From: an uncultured Ruminococcus sp.
GTDB taxonomy: Bacteria; Bacillota; Clostridia; Oscillospirales; Acutalibacteraceae
Reading direction: 5' to 3'
Length of the DNA stretch: 10,304 nt
NCBI GenBank assembly: GCA_902772755.1
Contig: CACYCD010000151.1
Coordinates: 1 to 10,304, forward strand
Shown here: piece after piece, positions 1 through 6,612 of the stretch
Layout of the letters: each line of letters begins with the position of its first letter
How positions within the stretch are numbered: the first letter of the stretch is position 1
Program-made: the position numbers and the translations under genes
Notes under the pieces: generated by a model
The model's input: the letters and a program-made list of their open reading frames with translations, nothing else
What the model was told of the DNA's origin: nothing
Databases searched by the model: none

Positions 1-84
1 AAAGACCTCATTGACTCCGGCAAGGCTATGGCAACCCTTGAAAAATTGATCGAGGTCAGCAATCGACCGGAGAAAGAGATATGA
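1..84 (+). CDS. trpD: Anthranilate phosphoribosyltransferase, C-terminal end (partial)
   Basis: This is the last 27 codons of an open frame that enters from the left edge and stops at TGA 82-84. The residues KDLIDSGKAMATLEKLIEVS match the usual C-terminal helix of TrpD, where a Ser/Asp-Gly-Lys-Ala segment is followed by a leucine-rich helix. TrpD transfers phosphoribose from PRPP to anthranilate in the cytoplasm, the second step of the tryptophan branch. The stop overlaps the trpC start as ATGA, so the two genes are probably translationally coupled. Identification rests on the short tail plus its position directly before trpC; the catalytic part is outside the window. Confidence 0.85.
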   Translation, partial: KDLIDSGKAMATLEKLIEVSNRPEKEI

Positions 85-863
85 ATATTTTAGATCAGCT
101 CACCGCTTACGCAAAGGAACGCTGTGATGCAGCCAAAAAAATAATTTCTTATAAAGAAATAAAATCCCTCGCACAGACAGCACCAAGGGGTAATTTTGAG
201 TTTGAAACTGCTCTAAAGGGTTCGGATATTTCGTTTATCTGCGAGTGCAAAAAAGCTTCCCCGTCAAAGGGTCTGATAGCTACCGATTTCCCCTATCTGC
301 AAATCGCAAGGGAATACGAAGATGCAGGTGCGGACTGCATCTCCGTCCTCACAGAGCCACGATGGTTCTTGGGACATAACGATTATCTGAAGGTGATTGC
401 GGAAAATGTCAGCATTCCCTGTCTGCGTAAGGATTTTACGGTCGATGACTATATGATATATGAGGCAAAGCTTTTGGGTGCCTCTGCGGTTCTGCTGATA
501 GTGTCCGTACTGACCGAAAATCAACTCAAGGAGTACCTCGCTGTCTGTGATGCTTTGGGGCTGTCGGCACTCGTGGAAGCTCACAATGAGGAGGAAGTCT
601 GTACGGCAATAGATGCAGGCTCACGGATAATTGGTGTGAATAACAGAAATCTAAGGAATTTTTCCGTTGATACCGAGAATAGCCGCAGACTGAGAAGCCT
701 TGTTCCCAAGGACGTTTTGTTCGTATCGGAAAGCGGTGTGAAAACAGCCGAAGATGTTCGACTGCTCAGGGACATAGGTGCAGATGCCGTGCTGATAGGA
801 GAAACGCTGATGAAAGCGACGGATAAACGTCAAAAACTGGCAGAGCTGAGGTCGGTACAATGA
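81..863 (+). CDS. trpC: Indole-3-glycerol phosphate synthase
   Basis: A 260-residue protein of normal length for a stand-alone TrpC. It closes the ring of 1-(2-carboxyphenylamino)-1-deoxyribulose 5-phosphate to give indole-3-glycerol phosphate, with loss of CO2 and water. The (beta/alpha)8-barrel signature motifs are all present: ECKKASPSKG at 55-64 with Lys57 as the expected catalytic lysine, LRKDF at 115-119 with Lys117, LVEAHN at 164-169 with Glu166, GVNNRNL at 185-191, SESG at 216-219 and GETLM at 240-244. The start at 81 has a GGAG-type ribosome site at 69-72 and overlaps the trpD stop. It is monofunctional: the isomerase TrpF is a separate gene that overlaps its stop by ATGA, unlike the TrpC-TrpF fusion of enterobacteria. 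Confidence 0.97.
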   Translation: MNILDQLTAYAKERCDAAKKIISYKEIKSLAQTAPRGNFEFETALKGSDISFICECKKASPSKGLIATDFPYLQIAREYEDAGADCISVLTEPRWFLGHNDYLKVIAENVSIPCLRKDFTVDDYMIYEAKLLGASAVLLIVSVLTENQLKEYLAVCDALGLSALVEAHNEEEVCTAIDAGSRIIGVNNRNLRNFSVDTENSRRLRSLVPKDVLFVSESGVKTAEDVRLLRDIGADAVLIGETLMKATDKRQKLAELRSVQ

Positions 864-1471
864 CGAAGATAAAGCTGTGCGGTCTGTCACATGCAGAGGA
901 TATAAACGCTGTAAACTCCCTGTTGCCCGAGTATATCGGCTTTGTATTTGCAAAGAAGAGCAAACGCTTTGTGTCGCTTAAAACCGCCGCAGAATTGAAA
1001 ATCCTTTTGGACAAGAGGGTACAGTCGGTCGGGGTGTTTGTAAATGCCACACCGGAGCTTATCCTGACGGCGGTGAAAAACGGCATTATAGATGTAATAC
1101 AGCTCCACGGCAGTGAGGATGAGGACTATATAAAAATGCTCAAAAATTCCGCCTCAGCTCCCATCATCAAAGCATTTGTGATAAATTCACCTGATGACCT
1201 TGTAAAGGCTGAACAGTCGGTTGCAGATTATATTCTCCTTGACGGCGGAAAGGGTGAGGGCAGAGCCTTTGATTGGAGCTTGCTGAAGGATATCCGCCGT
1301 CCGTATTTCCTTGCAGGCGGTCTTGATGCCGAAAACGTAGGCTCGGCAGTAAGCACCCTGCACCCCTATGCAGTTGATGTGAGCAGCGGTATAGAAACAA
1401 ACGGAAAAAAAGATTTACATAAGATGACCGTATTTGTCAGTGCGGTGAGAAAGGAAAATGAAAATGACTAA
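860..1471 (+). CDS. trpF: Phosphoribosylanthranilate isomerase
   Basis: A 203-residue protein, the usual size of free-standing TrpF. It carries out the Amadori rearrangement of N-(5-phosphoribosyl)anthranilate to the carboxyphenylamino-deoxyribulose phosphate used by TrpC. Visible motifs are KLCGL at 5-9 with the general base Cys7, SKR at 34-36, VGVFVN at 57-62, QLHG at 81-84, LLDGG at 126-130 with Asp128 as the expected general acid, FDW at 137-139, LAGGL and the phosphate-binding VDVSSGIET near the C terminus. The ATG at 860 overlaps the trpC stop and follows TGAGGT at 847-852. Its own stop overlaps the trpB start. No key residue is missing. Confidence 0.96.
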   Translation: MTKIKLCGLSHAEDINAVNSLLPEYIGFVFAKKSKRFVSLKTAAELKILLDKRVQSVGVFVNATPELILTAVKNGIIDVIQLHGSEDEDYIKMLKNSASAPIIKAFVINSPDDLVKAEQSVADYILLDGGKGEGRAFDWSLLKDIRRPYFLAGGLDAENVGSAVSTLHPYAVDVSSGIETNGKKDLHKMTVFVSAVRKENEND

Positions 1472-2654
1472 CCCAAACGGACGTTTCGGCATACACGGCG
1501 GACAGTATATTCCCGAAACGCTGATGAATGCTGTGAACGAGCTTGAAAAAGAATACAATTATTATAAGAACGATCCGCAGTTCAACAGTGAGCTTTCGGC
1601 TCTGTTCAATGACTACGCCGGCAGACCGTCACTTCTCTATTTTGCAAAGAAGATGACAGCCGACCTCGGCGGTGCAAAGATCTATCTAAAAAGAGAGGAC
1701 TTGAACCACACAGGTGCTCACAAGGTCAACAACGTACTCGGTCAGGCACTGCTGGCAAAGAAGATGGGCAAGACACGTCTTATAGCTGAAACAGGTGCAG
1801 GTCAGCACGGTGTTGCCACAGCCACAGCTGCAGCACTTATGGGTATGGAGTGCGTGGTATTTATGGGTGAGGAGGACACCAAGCGACAGGCTCTCAATGT
1901 TTACCGTATGAAGCTTCTCGGTGCAGAGGTAATCCCCGTAAAAAGCGGTACTGCCACACTCAAAGACGCAGTGAGCGAGGCTATGAGGGAGTGGACTACA
2001 AGAATTTCCGATACTCACTACTGCCTAGGCTCGGTGATGGGTCCCCACCCGTTCCCGACTATAGTCAGGGATTTTCAGGCGGTCATCTCAAAAGAGATAA
2101 AACAGCAGATGCTCGAAAAAGAGGGCAGACTCCCCGATGCCGTGATAGCCTGTGTAGGCGGCGGCTCAAATGCTATTGGAAGCTTTTATCACTTTATTGA
2201 CGATGCAGAGGTAAGGCTGATAGGCTGTGAAGCCGCAGGCAGGGGCATAGATACCTTTGAAACAGCGGCAACGATTTCAACAGGCAAGCTTGGTATTTTT
2301 CACGGTATGAAGTCGTATTTTTGCCAAGACGAGGACGGTCAGATAGCCCCCGTATACTCCATTTCCGCAGGTCTTGACTATCCCGGAGTGGGTCCCGAGC
2401 ATGCTCATCTGCACGATATCGGCAGAGCGGAATATGTTGCTATCACCGATGAAGAAGCCGTGAATGCTTTTGAATACCTTTCGAGAACAGAGGGAATAAT
2501 ACCGGCAATTGAGTCCTCACACGCCATAGCTTATGCTATGAAGCTTGCACCCACGCTGGACAGCAGTAAAATTTTAGTTATCACCGTGTCGGGCAGAGGC
2601 GACAAGGACTGTGCCGCAATTGCACGCTACAGAGGGGAGAACATCTATGAGTAA
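1464..2654 (+). CDS. trpB: Tryptophan synthase beta chain
   Basis: A pyridoxal-phosphate enzyme that condenses indole with serine to form tryptophan, working as an alpha2-beta2 complex with TrpA. From the ATG at 1464 it has 396 residues, normal for type 1 Trp[10 protein letters not shown] holds the cofactor lysine at Lys87, ETGAGQHG the catalytic Glu109, GGGSN at 232-236 binds the cofactor phosphate, and VSGRGDKD near 375-382 holds the serine near the pyridine ring. The numbering matches the textbook Salmonella enzyme almost exactly. An in-frame ATG at 1458 is also possible, but the AAAGGA site ends only about three bases before it; 1464 has better spacing and makes an ATGACTAA overlap with trpF like the one at trpB/trpA. 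Confidence 0.97.
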   Translation: MTNPNGRFGIHGGQYIPETLMNAVNELEKEYNYYKNDPQFNSELSALFNDYAGRPSLLYFAKKMTADLGGAKIYLKREDLNHTGAHKVNNVLGQALLAKKMGKTRLIAETGAGQHGVATATAAALMGMECVVFMGEEDTKRQALNVYRMKLLGAEVIPVKSGTATLKDAVSEAMREWTTRISDTHYCLGSVMGPHPFPTIVRDFQAVISKEIKQQMLEKEGRLPDAVIACVGGGSNAIGSFYHFIDDAEVRLIGCEAAGRGIDTFETAATISTGKLGIFHGMKSYFCQDEDGQIAPVYSISAGLDYPGVGPEHAHLHDIGRAEYVAITDEEAVNAFEYLSRTEGIIPAIESSHAIAYAMKLAPTLDSSKILVITVSGRGDKDCAAIARYRGENIYE

Positions 2655-3420
2655 CATAAAAAAAGCTTTTGAAAACGGCAAAGCATTCATACCGTTTTTT
2701 ACCTGCGGAGACCCCGACCTCGCCACCACCAAGGAGGCGGTCAAGGAAGCCGTGAAAAACGGTGCAGACCTTATTGAGCTTGGTATACCATTTTCCGACC
2801 CAACAGCGGAGGGCCCCGTTATTCAGGCGGCAAACCTGCGTGCCTTGAAAAACGGACTTAAAACCGACGATATCCTTGCTTTTGTAAGAGATCTGCGTCA
2901 GGAGGTCAAGGTTCCGCTGGTATTTATGACCTATGCAAATGTAGTGTTTTCCTACGGCTCAGATAGGTTCATCTCTGCATGTGCCGATATCGGCATTGAC
3001 GGGCTTATCCTCCCGGATATCCCATACGAGGAGAAGGAAGAATTTCTGCCGTATTGCCGAAAATACGGAGTTGACCTTATCTCGATGATAGCACCTACAT
3101 CGGAAAACCGCATAGAGATGATAGCAAAAGAGGCAGAGGGTTTTATCTACATTGTTTCAAGCCTCGGAGTGACCGGCGTAAGAAGCAGCATCAACACCGA
3201 CCTTGGCAATATAGTAAGCGTCATAAGAAGCTGTACCGATGTTCCCTGTGCGATCGGCTTCGGCATTTCAACACCGGAACAGGCAAAAGAAATGACAGCT
3301 TCGGCAGACGGTGTGATAGTCGGCTCAGCTGTAGTAAAGCTGCTTGAACAGTACGGCAAGGACGCACCCCGGTATGTCGGAGAATATGTAAAAGCTATGA
3401 AAAACGCAATTATCCGATAA
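2647..3420 (+). CDS. trpA: Tryptophan synthase alpha chain
   Basis: A 257-residue (beta/alpha)8-barrel protein that cleaves indole-3-glycerol phosphate to indole and glyceraldehyde 3-phosphate and channels indole to TrpB. Motifs are FFTCGDPDL at 17-25, [10 protein letters not shown] at 43-52 with catalytic Glu44, AEGPVIQ at 54-60, the GVTG loop, GFGIST, and the phosphate site [11 protein letters not shown]. The catalytic aspartate of the Salmonella enzyme (Asp60, in the motif ADGP) is a glutamate here, Glu55. The start at 2647 follows AGAGGGGAG at 2631-2639 and overlaps the trpB stop as ATGAGTAA; a GTG at 2611 in the same frame lies deep in trpB, has no better site and would add residues not seen in TrpA. 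It is the last gene of the operon, followed by a terminator. Confidence 0.97.
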   Translation: MSNIKKAFENGKAFIPFFTCGDPDLATTKEAVKEAVKNGADLIELGIPFSDPTAEGPVIQAANLRALKNGLKTDDILAFVRDLRQEVKVPLVFMTYANVVFSYGSDRFISACADIGIDGLILPDIPYEEKEEFLPYCRKYGVDLISMIAPTSENRIEMIAKEAEGFIYIVSSLGVTGVRSSINTDLGNIVSVIRSCTDVPCAIGFGISTPEQAKEMTASADGVIVGSAVVKLLEQYGKDAPRYVGEYVKAMKNAIIR

Positions 3421-3434
3421 TAATAATCTAAAAG

Positions 3435-3476
3435 CAAGACCGTTCAATATTCAAAAAAATGAACGGTTTTGTTTTT
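3435..3476 (+). terminator. Intrinsic terminator of the trp operon
   Basis: The arms 3435-3446 and 3460-3471 pair over 12 base pairs (core ACCGTTCA with TGAACGGT, one G-U pair further down) around a 13-base A-rich loop. A run of five T follows directly at 3472-3476, with more T-rich sequence to 3485. It starts 14 bases after the trpA stop. This is a textbook Rho-independent terminator and separates the trp genes from the polysaccharide operon. Confidence 0.93.
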
Positions 3477-3500
3477 ATTATTTTTGAAAAGAAAAATAAT
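3477..3500. repeat. Perfect AT-only inverted repeat after the terminator
   Basis: ATTATTTTT at 3477-3485 is the exact reverse complement of AAAAATAAT at 3492-3500, with a six-base spacer GAAAAG. In RNA it would form a weak nine-pair A-U hairpin directly behind the terminator U-run. It may be chance in AT-rich DNA, a backup 3'-end structure, or a binding site. No function is assigned. Confidence 0.6.
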
Positions 3501-3504
3501 GAGG

Positions 3505-3524
3505 TGTTTTAGTTATATAAAACA
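3505..3524. promoter_or_regulatory. Candidate operator upstream of the polysaccharide promoter
   Basis: TGTTTTA at 3505-3511 and TAAAACA at 3518-3524 form a perfect dyad with seven-base arms and a six-base spacer. It lies 54 bases upstream of the -35 element, a position suited to an activator or upstream repressor site. The geometry fits a dimeric helix-turn-helix protein. The binding protein is unknown, and the AT-rich setting makes a chance dyad possible. Confidence 0.35.
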
Positions 3525-3578
3525 GATATTTGCAAAACGCCACATCTTTTATTAGACAACGTTTTAACGTCTATAGTC

Positions 3579-3607
3579 TTGACAGTTTTTTAAAATTGTA
3601 GTAGAAT
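3579..3607 (+). promoter_or_regulatory. Sigma-A-type promoter of the polysaccharide operon
   Basis: TTGACA at 3579-3584 is a perfect -35 hexamer. TAGAAT at 3602-3607 matches the TATAAT -10 consensus at five of six bases, and the spacer is the optimal 17 bases. Transcription would start near 3613-3615, leaving an untranslated leader of about 80 nt before the first gene. It is the only good promoter I see in the gap and lies well downstream of the trp terminator, so the polysaccharide genes should have independent expression. Confidence 0.82.
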
Positions 3608-3635
3608 ACAAATGTATTTTACGGGTATTTGTATT
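3605..3635. promoter_or_regulatory. Inverted repeats over the -10 and start site (candidate operator)
   Basis: AATACAAAT at 3605-3613 is the exact reverse complement of ATTTGTATT at 3627-3635. Inside this, AATACA at 3605-3610 and TGTATT at 3613-3618 form a tighter dyad with a two-base spacer, and TGTATT recurs at 3630-3635, 17 bases downstream of the second half-site. The left arm covers part of the -10 hexamer and the rest covers the likely start site, the classic place for a repressor. The regulator is not identified. Confidence 0.45.
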
Positions 3636-3694
3636 ACCGAAAGTGTATCGGGCAGTGCGGATACGAAAAATTTGTTCAGGGATAAGGAGCTATT
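3608..3694 (+). other. Untranslated leader of the polysaccharide operon, with a small hairpin
   Basis: About 80 nt lie between the predicted start site and the first ATG. GTATC at 3645-3649 pairs with GATAC at 3660-3664 (a T-G pair may extend it), and the loop can add GC with GC, giving a short hairpin. The leader ends with AAGGAG at 3684-3689, five bases from the ATG at 3695. No known riboswitch or ops-type element is recognised. Polysaccharide operons of Firmicutes can carry leader hairpins read by antiterminators such as LoaP; nothing here proves that. Confidence 0.45.
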
Positions 3695-4525
3695 ATGGAA
3701 AATATCTCAGCTAAAAGCCAGAATCAACCGGGACAACCCAAAAACACTGAAATCGATTTGATACGCCTTGGTAAGGCATTGTGGAAAAAGAAGTGGCTGA
3801 TAGTGCTGTGTGCAGTATTATTTGGCTGCATTTTTTACGGCTACACGAGAATGTTTGTCAAGCCCAGCTACCGTTCCAGCTTTACCGCATACATCAACAA
3901 CAAGACAGGCGTTGCCAATGAAATGCTGACAAGCTCGGACATTATCGCTTCTCAGGAGCTGGTAAAAACCTATTCCGAGATACTCACCAGCCGTGCGGTG
4001 CTTACCTCTGCTTCGGAAACACTTGATCACCAATATTCTTACAGAGAATTAAAGTCGATGGTATCGACGGAAATCGAAAATTCCACCGAGATCATCAATA
4101 TCCACGCTATTGCATCATCGCCACAGGAGGCATACAAGGTAGCCAAGGCAGTGTGTGATATTTCTCCGATGTATGTGTCAAAGGTAGTTGAAGGAAGCTC
4201 AATGAGGATTATTGACGAGCCGGTGATACCTGAGTACAGATACAAGCCGGATTACAAGCGTTCAGGCATCCTTGGTGTTGCTCTCGGCTTTGCCCTCGCC
4301 TGTGCCTACATCATAATAAGATTCTTTATCGATGACAAGGTAAGTGATGAAAAAGAGATTGAAGAGAGATTCAAGATCCCCGTTGTGGGTATTATCCCCG
4401 ATATGCTCAGTGCCTCCAGGGACAAGGATAAGTACTATTACAGCTCCTACGGTGGCTACGGCTATGCGAGCGTAAAGGCACACAGAGATAAAGAGAAACA
4501 AGACAACAAGGGTAAAAAAGGGTGA
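3695..4525 (+). CDS. Wzz/CpsC-type polysaccharide chain-length and kinase adaptor protein
   Basis: A 276-residue membrane protein with the Wzz/CpsC plan: a cytoplasmic N-terminal stretch with basic KKK just before the membrane, a first transmembrane helix near 33-50, an extracellular domain of about 135 residues, and a second helix near 190-212. The domain after helix 1 (YRSSFTAYINN) and the sequence IPEYRYKPDYKRS before helix 2 are typical. In Firmicutes such proteins activate a separate tyrosine kinase and control polymer length and export. The cytoplasmic tail (213-276) contains IPVVGIIPD, then an unusual tyrosine cluster at 247-257 (six Tyr) and a Lys-rich end. The start has a clear AAGGAG site. 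It overlaps the next gene, the kinase, by a TGATG-type junction. Family assignment is firm; the polymer is unknown. Confidence 0.9.
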   Translation: MENISAKSQNQPGQPKNTEIDLIRLGKALWKKKWLIVLCAVLFGCIFYGYTRMFVKPSYRSSFTAYINNKTGVANEMLTSSDIIASQELVKTYSEILTSRAVLTSASETLDHQYSYRELKSMVSTEIENSTEIINIHAIASSPQEAYKVAKAVCDISPMYVSKVVEGSSMRIIDEPVIPEYRYKPDYKRSGILGVALGFALACAYIIIRFFIDDKVSDEKEIEERFKIPVVGIIPDMLSASRDKDKYYYSSYGGYGYASVKAHRDKEKQDNKGKKG

Positions 4526-4527
4526 TG

Positions 4528-5268
4528 ATGATGAAGAAAAAGAAGGATATCCGTGTTAAAGAAGAAGTAAATTCACAGGCACTGTTTTTAAACGAAAAAT
4601 CATCCTTTTCCGTTCAGGAAGCCTTTAAGACCCTGAGAACCAACGTTATGTTCTCAATGCCCAGCAAGGGCTGCAAGTGCATCGGCGTAACAAGTGCCAA
4701 CAGAGGTGAGGGAAAAAGCTCCATCTCCGTAAACCTCGCTCTTTCCTTCGCACAGCTTCAAAAGAAGGTGCTTATAATCGACTGCGATATGCGTCTTCCC
4801 ACAGTTGCCTCAAAGCTGAATATCGAGTCTGCTCCGGGTCTGAGCAACTGTCTTGCAGGACTTGAAGAGGACGACCACATCAACATTCAGCACCTTACCG
4901 ACAGAGGAATCGATGTTCTTGCAGCAGGTAATATCCCACCGGATTCAACAGTTCTGCTTGAATCGGAGAATATGGTCAACCTGATCAAGAGACTCAAGCA
5001 AACCTATGACTACATTATCTTTGACTTTCCTCCGGTAATGATAGTTTCCGATGCTGTTATCCTTGCAAATTATATCGACGGCTACCTTGTGGTTATTAGA
5101 CAGGCTGTTTCCGAGTTTAAAAAAGTCGAGGAAACGATGCGTCAGATGAACTTTGCCAGAGCCAAGCTTATAGGTTTTGTATTCAACGGCAAGACCTCTG
5201 ACGGATTGCTCAAAAAAGGCGGCAAATATTACAAGTACAGCTACTACAAAAAGAAAAAATCAGAATAA
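4528..5268 (+). CDS. CpsD-type bacterial tyrosine kinase (BY-kinase)
   Basis: A 246-residue cytoplasmic P-loop ATPase of the CpsD/CapB/YwqD kind, which autophosphorylates on a C-terminal tyrosine cluster and cycles with its membrane adaptor to control polysaccharide synthesis. From the 4528 start, EAFKTLRTN at 31-39 matches the subunit-contact motif, SANRGEGKSS at 56-65 is Walker A with Lys63, LIIDCDMRLP at 82-91 is Walker A', YIIFDFPPV at 162-170 is Walker B with Asp166, and the tail has tyrosines at 234, 235, 237, 239 and 240 among lysines. The usual Pro before GEGKS is Arg. Three tandem ATGs (4525, 4528, 4531) follow an AAAGGG site at 4517-4522; 4528 gives spacing of five, but the exact start is uncertain. 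No phosphatase partner is in the window. Confidence 0.92.
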   Translation: MMKKKKDIRVKEEVNSQALFLNEKSSFSVQEAFKTLRTNVMFSMPSKGCKCIGVTSANRGEGKSSISVNLALSFAQLQKKVLIIDCDMRLPTVASKLNIESAPGLSNCLAGLEEDDHINIQHLTDRGIDVLAAGNIPPDSTVLLESENMVNLIKRLKQTYDYIIFDFPPVMIVSDAVILANYIDGYLVVIRQAVSEFKKVEETMRQMNFARAKLIGFVFNGKTSDGLLKKGGKYYKYSYYKKKKSE

Positions 5269-5278
5269 TATTTTATTT

Positions 5279-5335
5279 AAGGGTATCTCGGAACACTATC
5301 CGCCTTCAATGTGATGAATTTTCATAGATGCCCTT
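5279..5335 (+). other. Possible structured intercistronic RNA
   Basis: The 93-base gap between kinase and dehydrogenase genes is the longest inside the operon. AAGGGTATC at 5279-5287 can pair with GATGCCCTT at 5327-5335 over nine pairs, one of them G-U. The enclosed 39 bases contain CGG/CCG arms (5289-5291 with 5300-5302) and the palindrome ATGAATTTTCAT at 5314-5325. This might be a processing or stability element. There is no U-run after it, so it is not an intrinsic terminator, and I see no convincing promoter. Confidence 0.3.
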
Positions 5336-5361
5336 TATTTGCGTGCGATAAGGATGTTTTT

Positions 5362-6606
5362 ATGGAAAAGAAATACACTGTAGCCGTTGCAGGTACAGGC
5401 TATGTAGGCTTGTCGATAGCAACATTGATATCCCAGAACCATAAGGTATATGCAGTTGATATTATCCCCGAAAAGGTGGAGCTTATCAACAACAAAAAAT
5501 CACCTATCCAAGATGAATACATTGAAAAATATCTTGCTGAAAAAGAGCTTGACCTCACTGCGACTCTTGATGCGGAGCTTGCCTACAAGAATGCTGATTT
5601 TGTAGTTATTGCAGCTCCGACAAACTATGACAGCAAGAAAAATTATTTTGACACCTCTGCTGTTGAAGCTGTGATAAAACTGGTTATGCAGTATAACCCC
5701 GATGCCGTTATGGTCATCAAGTCGACTATCCCTGTTGGATATACAAAGTCGATCAGGGAAAAGACGGGAAGTAAAAATATAATCTTCAGCCCTGAATTTC
5801 TCAGAGAGAGCAAAGCTCTATACGACAACCTCTATCCCAGCCGTATAATAGTAGGCACGGATCTTGAGGACGAGAGACTCACCGATGCCGCTAAGATCTT
5901 TGCAGGCTTGCTTCAAGAGGGTGCGATCAAGGAAGATATCGAAACGCTGTTTATGGGCTTTACCGAGGCAGAGGCTGTCAAGCTGTTCTCAAACACCTAC
6001 CTCGCCCTGCGTGTCAGCTATTTCAACGAGCTTGACACCTATGCAGAGATGAAAGACCTTGATACACAGCAGATAATTAACGGTGTGTGCCTTGACCCCA
6101 GAATAGGCAAGCACTACAACAATCCCAGCTTTGGCTACGGCGGTTACTGCCTGCCGAAGGATACAAAACAGCTCCTGGCAAATTATCAGGATGTTCCGCA
6201 AAATATGATCTCTGCGATCGTGGACAGCAACCGTACCCGAAAGGATTACATCGCTGACAGAGTGCTTGAAAAAGCAGGCTACTACACTGCCTCCAGTATG
6301 TGGAATGCCGCCAAGGAACGTCCCATAACGATAGGTGTTTACCGCCTGACTATGAAATCCAATTCGGATAACTTCCGTCAGTCCTCGATCCAGGGAATTA
6401 TGAAGCGTCTCAAAGCCAAGGGTGCAACGGTAATTATATTTGAGCCTACTCTTGATGACGGCATAACCTTCTTTGGCTCGCTTGTGGTAAATGATATAGA
6501 ACGCTTTAAATCCGGCTGTGATGCGATAATCGCAAACAGATATGACAGCGTGCTCGATGACGTGGAGGATAAGGTCTACACCAGAGACTTGTTCAGGAGG
6601 GATTAA
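5362..6606 (+). CDS. ugd: UDP-glucose 6-dehydrogenase
   Basis: A 414-residue cytoplasmic enzyme that oxidises UDP-glucose to UDP-glucuronate with two NAD+, supplying an acidic sugar for the polymer. GTGYVG at 11-16 is the NAD site, EFLRES at 145-150 and the [14 protein letters not shown] segment with Lys207 line the active site, and [12 protein letters not shown] at 258-269 holds the catalytic Cys263. The C-terminal MKSNSDNFR and VYTRDLF are also family features. As I recall those sequences, it resembles E. coli Ugd and streptococcal HasB, with an insert of roughly 10-15 residues before the GVYRL segment. The ATG at 5362 has AAGGA at 5350-5354 with spacing of seven and starts right before the Rossmann fold; upstream GTG/ATG codons at 5311/5314 would add 16-17 foreign residues. 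Tyr75 aligns with E. coli Tyr71, a known kinase target. Confidence 0.95.
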   Translation: MEKKYTVAVAGTGYVGLSIATLISQNHKVYAVDIIPEKVELINNKKSPIQDEYIEKYLAEKELDLTATLDAELAYKNADFVVIAAPTNYDSKKNYFDTSAVEAVIKLVMQYNPDAVMVIKSTIPVGYTKSIREKTGSKNIIFSPEFLRESKALYDNLYPSRIIVGTDLEDERLTDAAKIFAGLLQEGAIKEDIETLFMGFTEAEAVKLFSNTYLALRVSYFNELDTYAEMKDLDTQQIINGVCLDPRIGKHYNNPSFGYGGYCLPKDTKQLLANYQDVPQNMISAIVDSNRTRKDYIADRVLEKAGYYTASSMWNAAKERPITIGVYRLTMKSNSDNFRQSSIQGIMKRLKAKGATVIIFEPTLDDGITFFGSLVVNDIERFKSGCDAIIANRYDSVLDDVEDKVYTRDLFRRD

Positions 6607-6612
6607 CGGAAA

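Noticed and set aside
1991..2200. Small plus-strand frame inside trpB
   Set aside because: It is out of frame within a highly conserved gene, and its translation is low-complexity and unlike a protein family.
2611..2646. Longer trpA reading frame from a GTG inside trpB
   Set aside because: It would overlap trpB by 44 bases and add 12 residues unlike any TrpA, while the ATG at 2647 has a strong ribosome site and the family N terminus.
3553..3573. TAGAC/GTCTA arms around AACGT direct repeats, just upstream of the -35
   Set aside because: Only five-base arms with an 11-base spacer and poor inner symmetry; too likely by chance in this AT-rich gap to list as a site.
3621..3639. GGTA/TACC hairpin in the leader
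   Set aside because: Only four pairs with a seven-base loop, and it competes with the stronger operator-like repeats; not worth a separate entry.
5311..5361. Longer dehydrogenase frame from GTG 5311 or ATG 5314
   Set aside because: The extra residues do not resemble the family, and the ATG at 5362 has a well-spaced AAGGA site and begins right before the NAD-binding strand.
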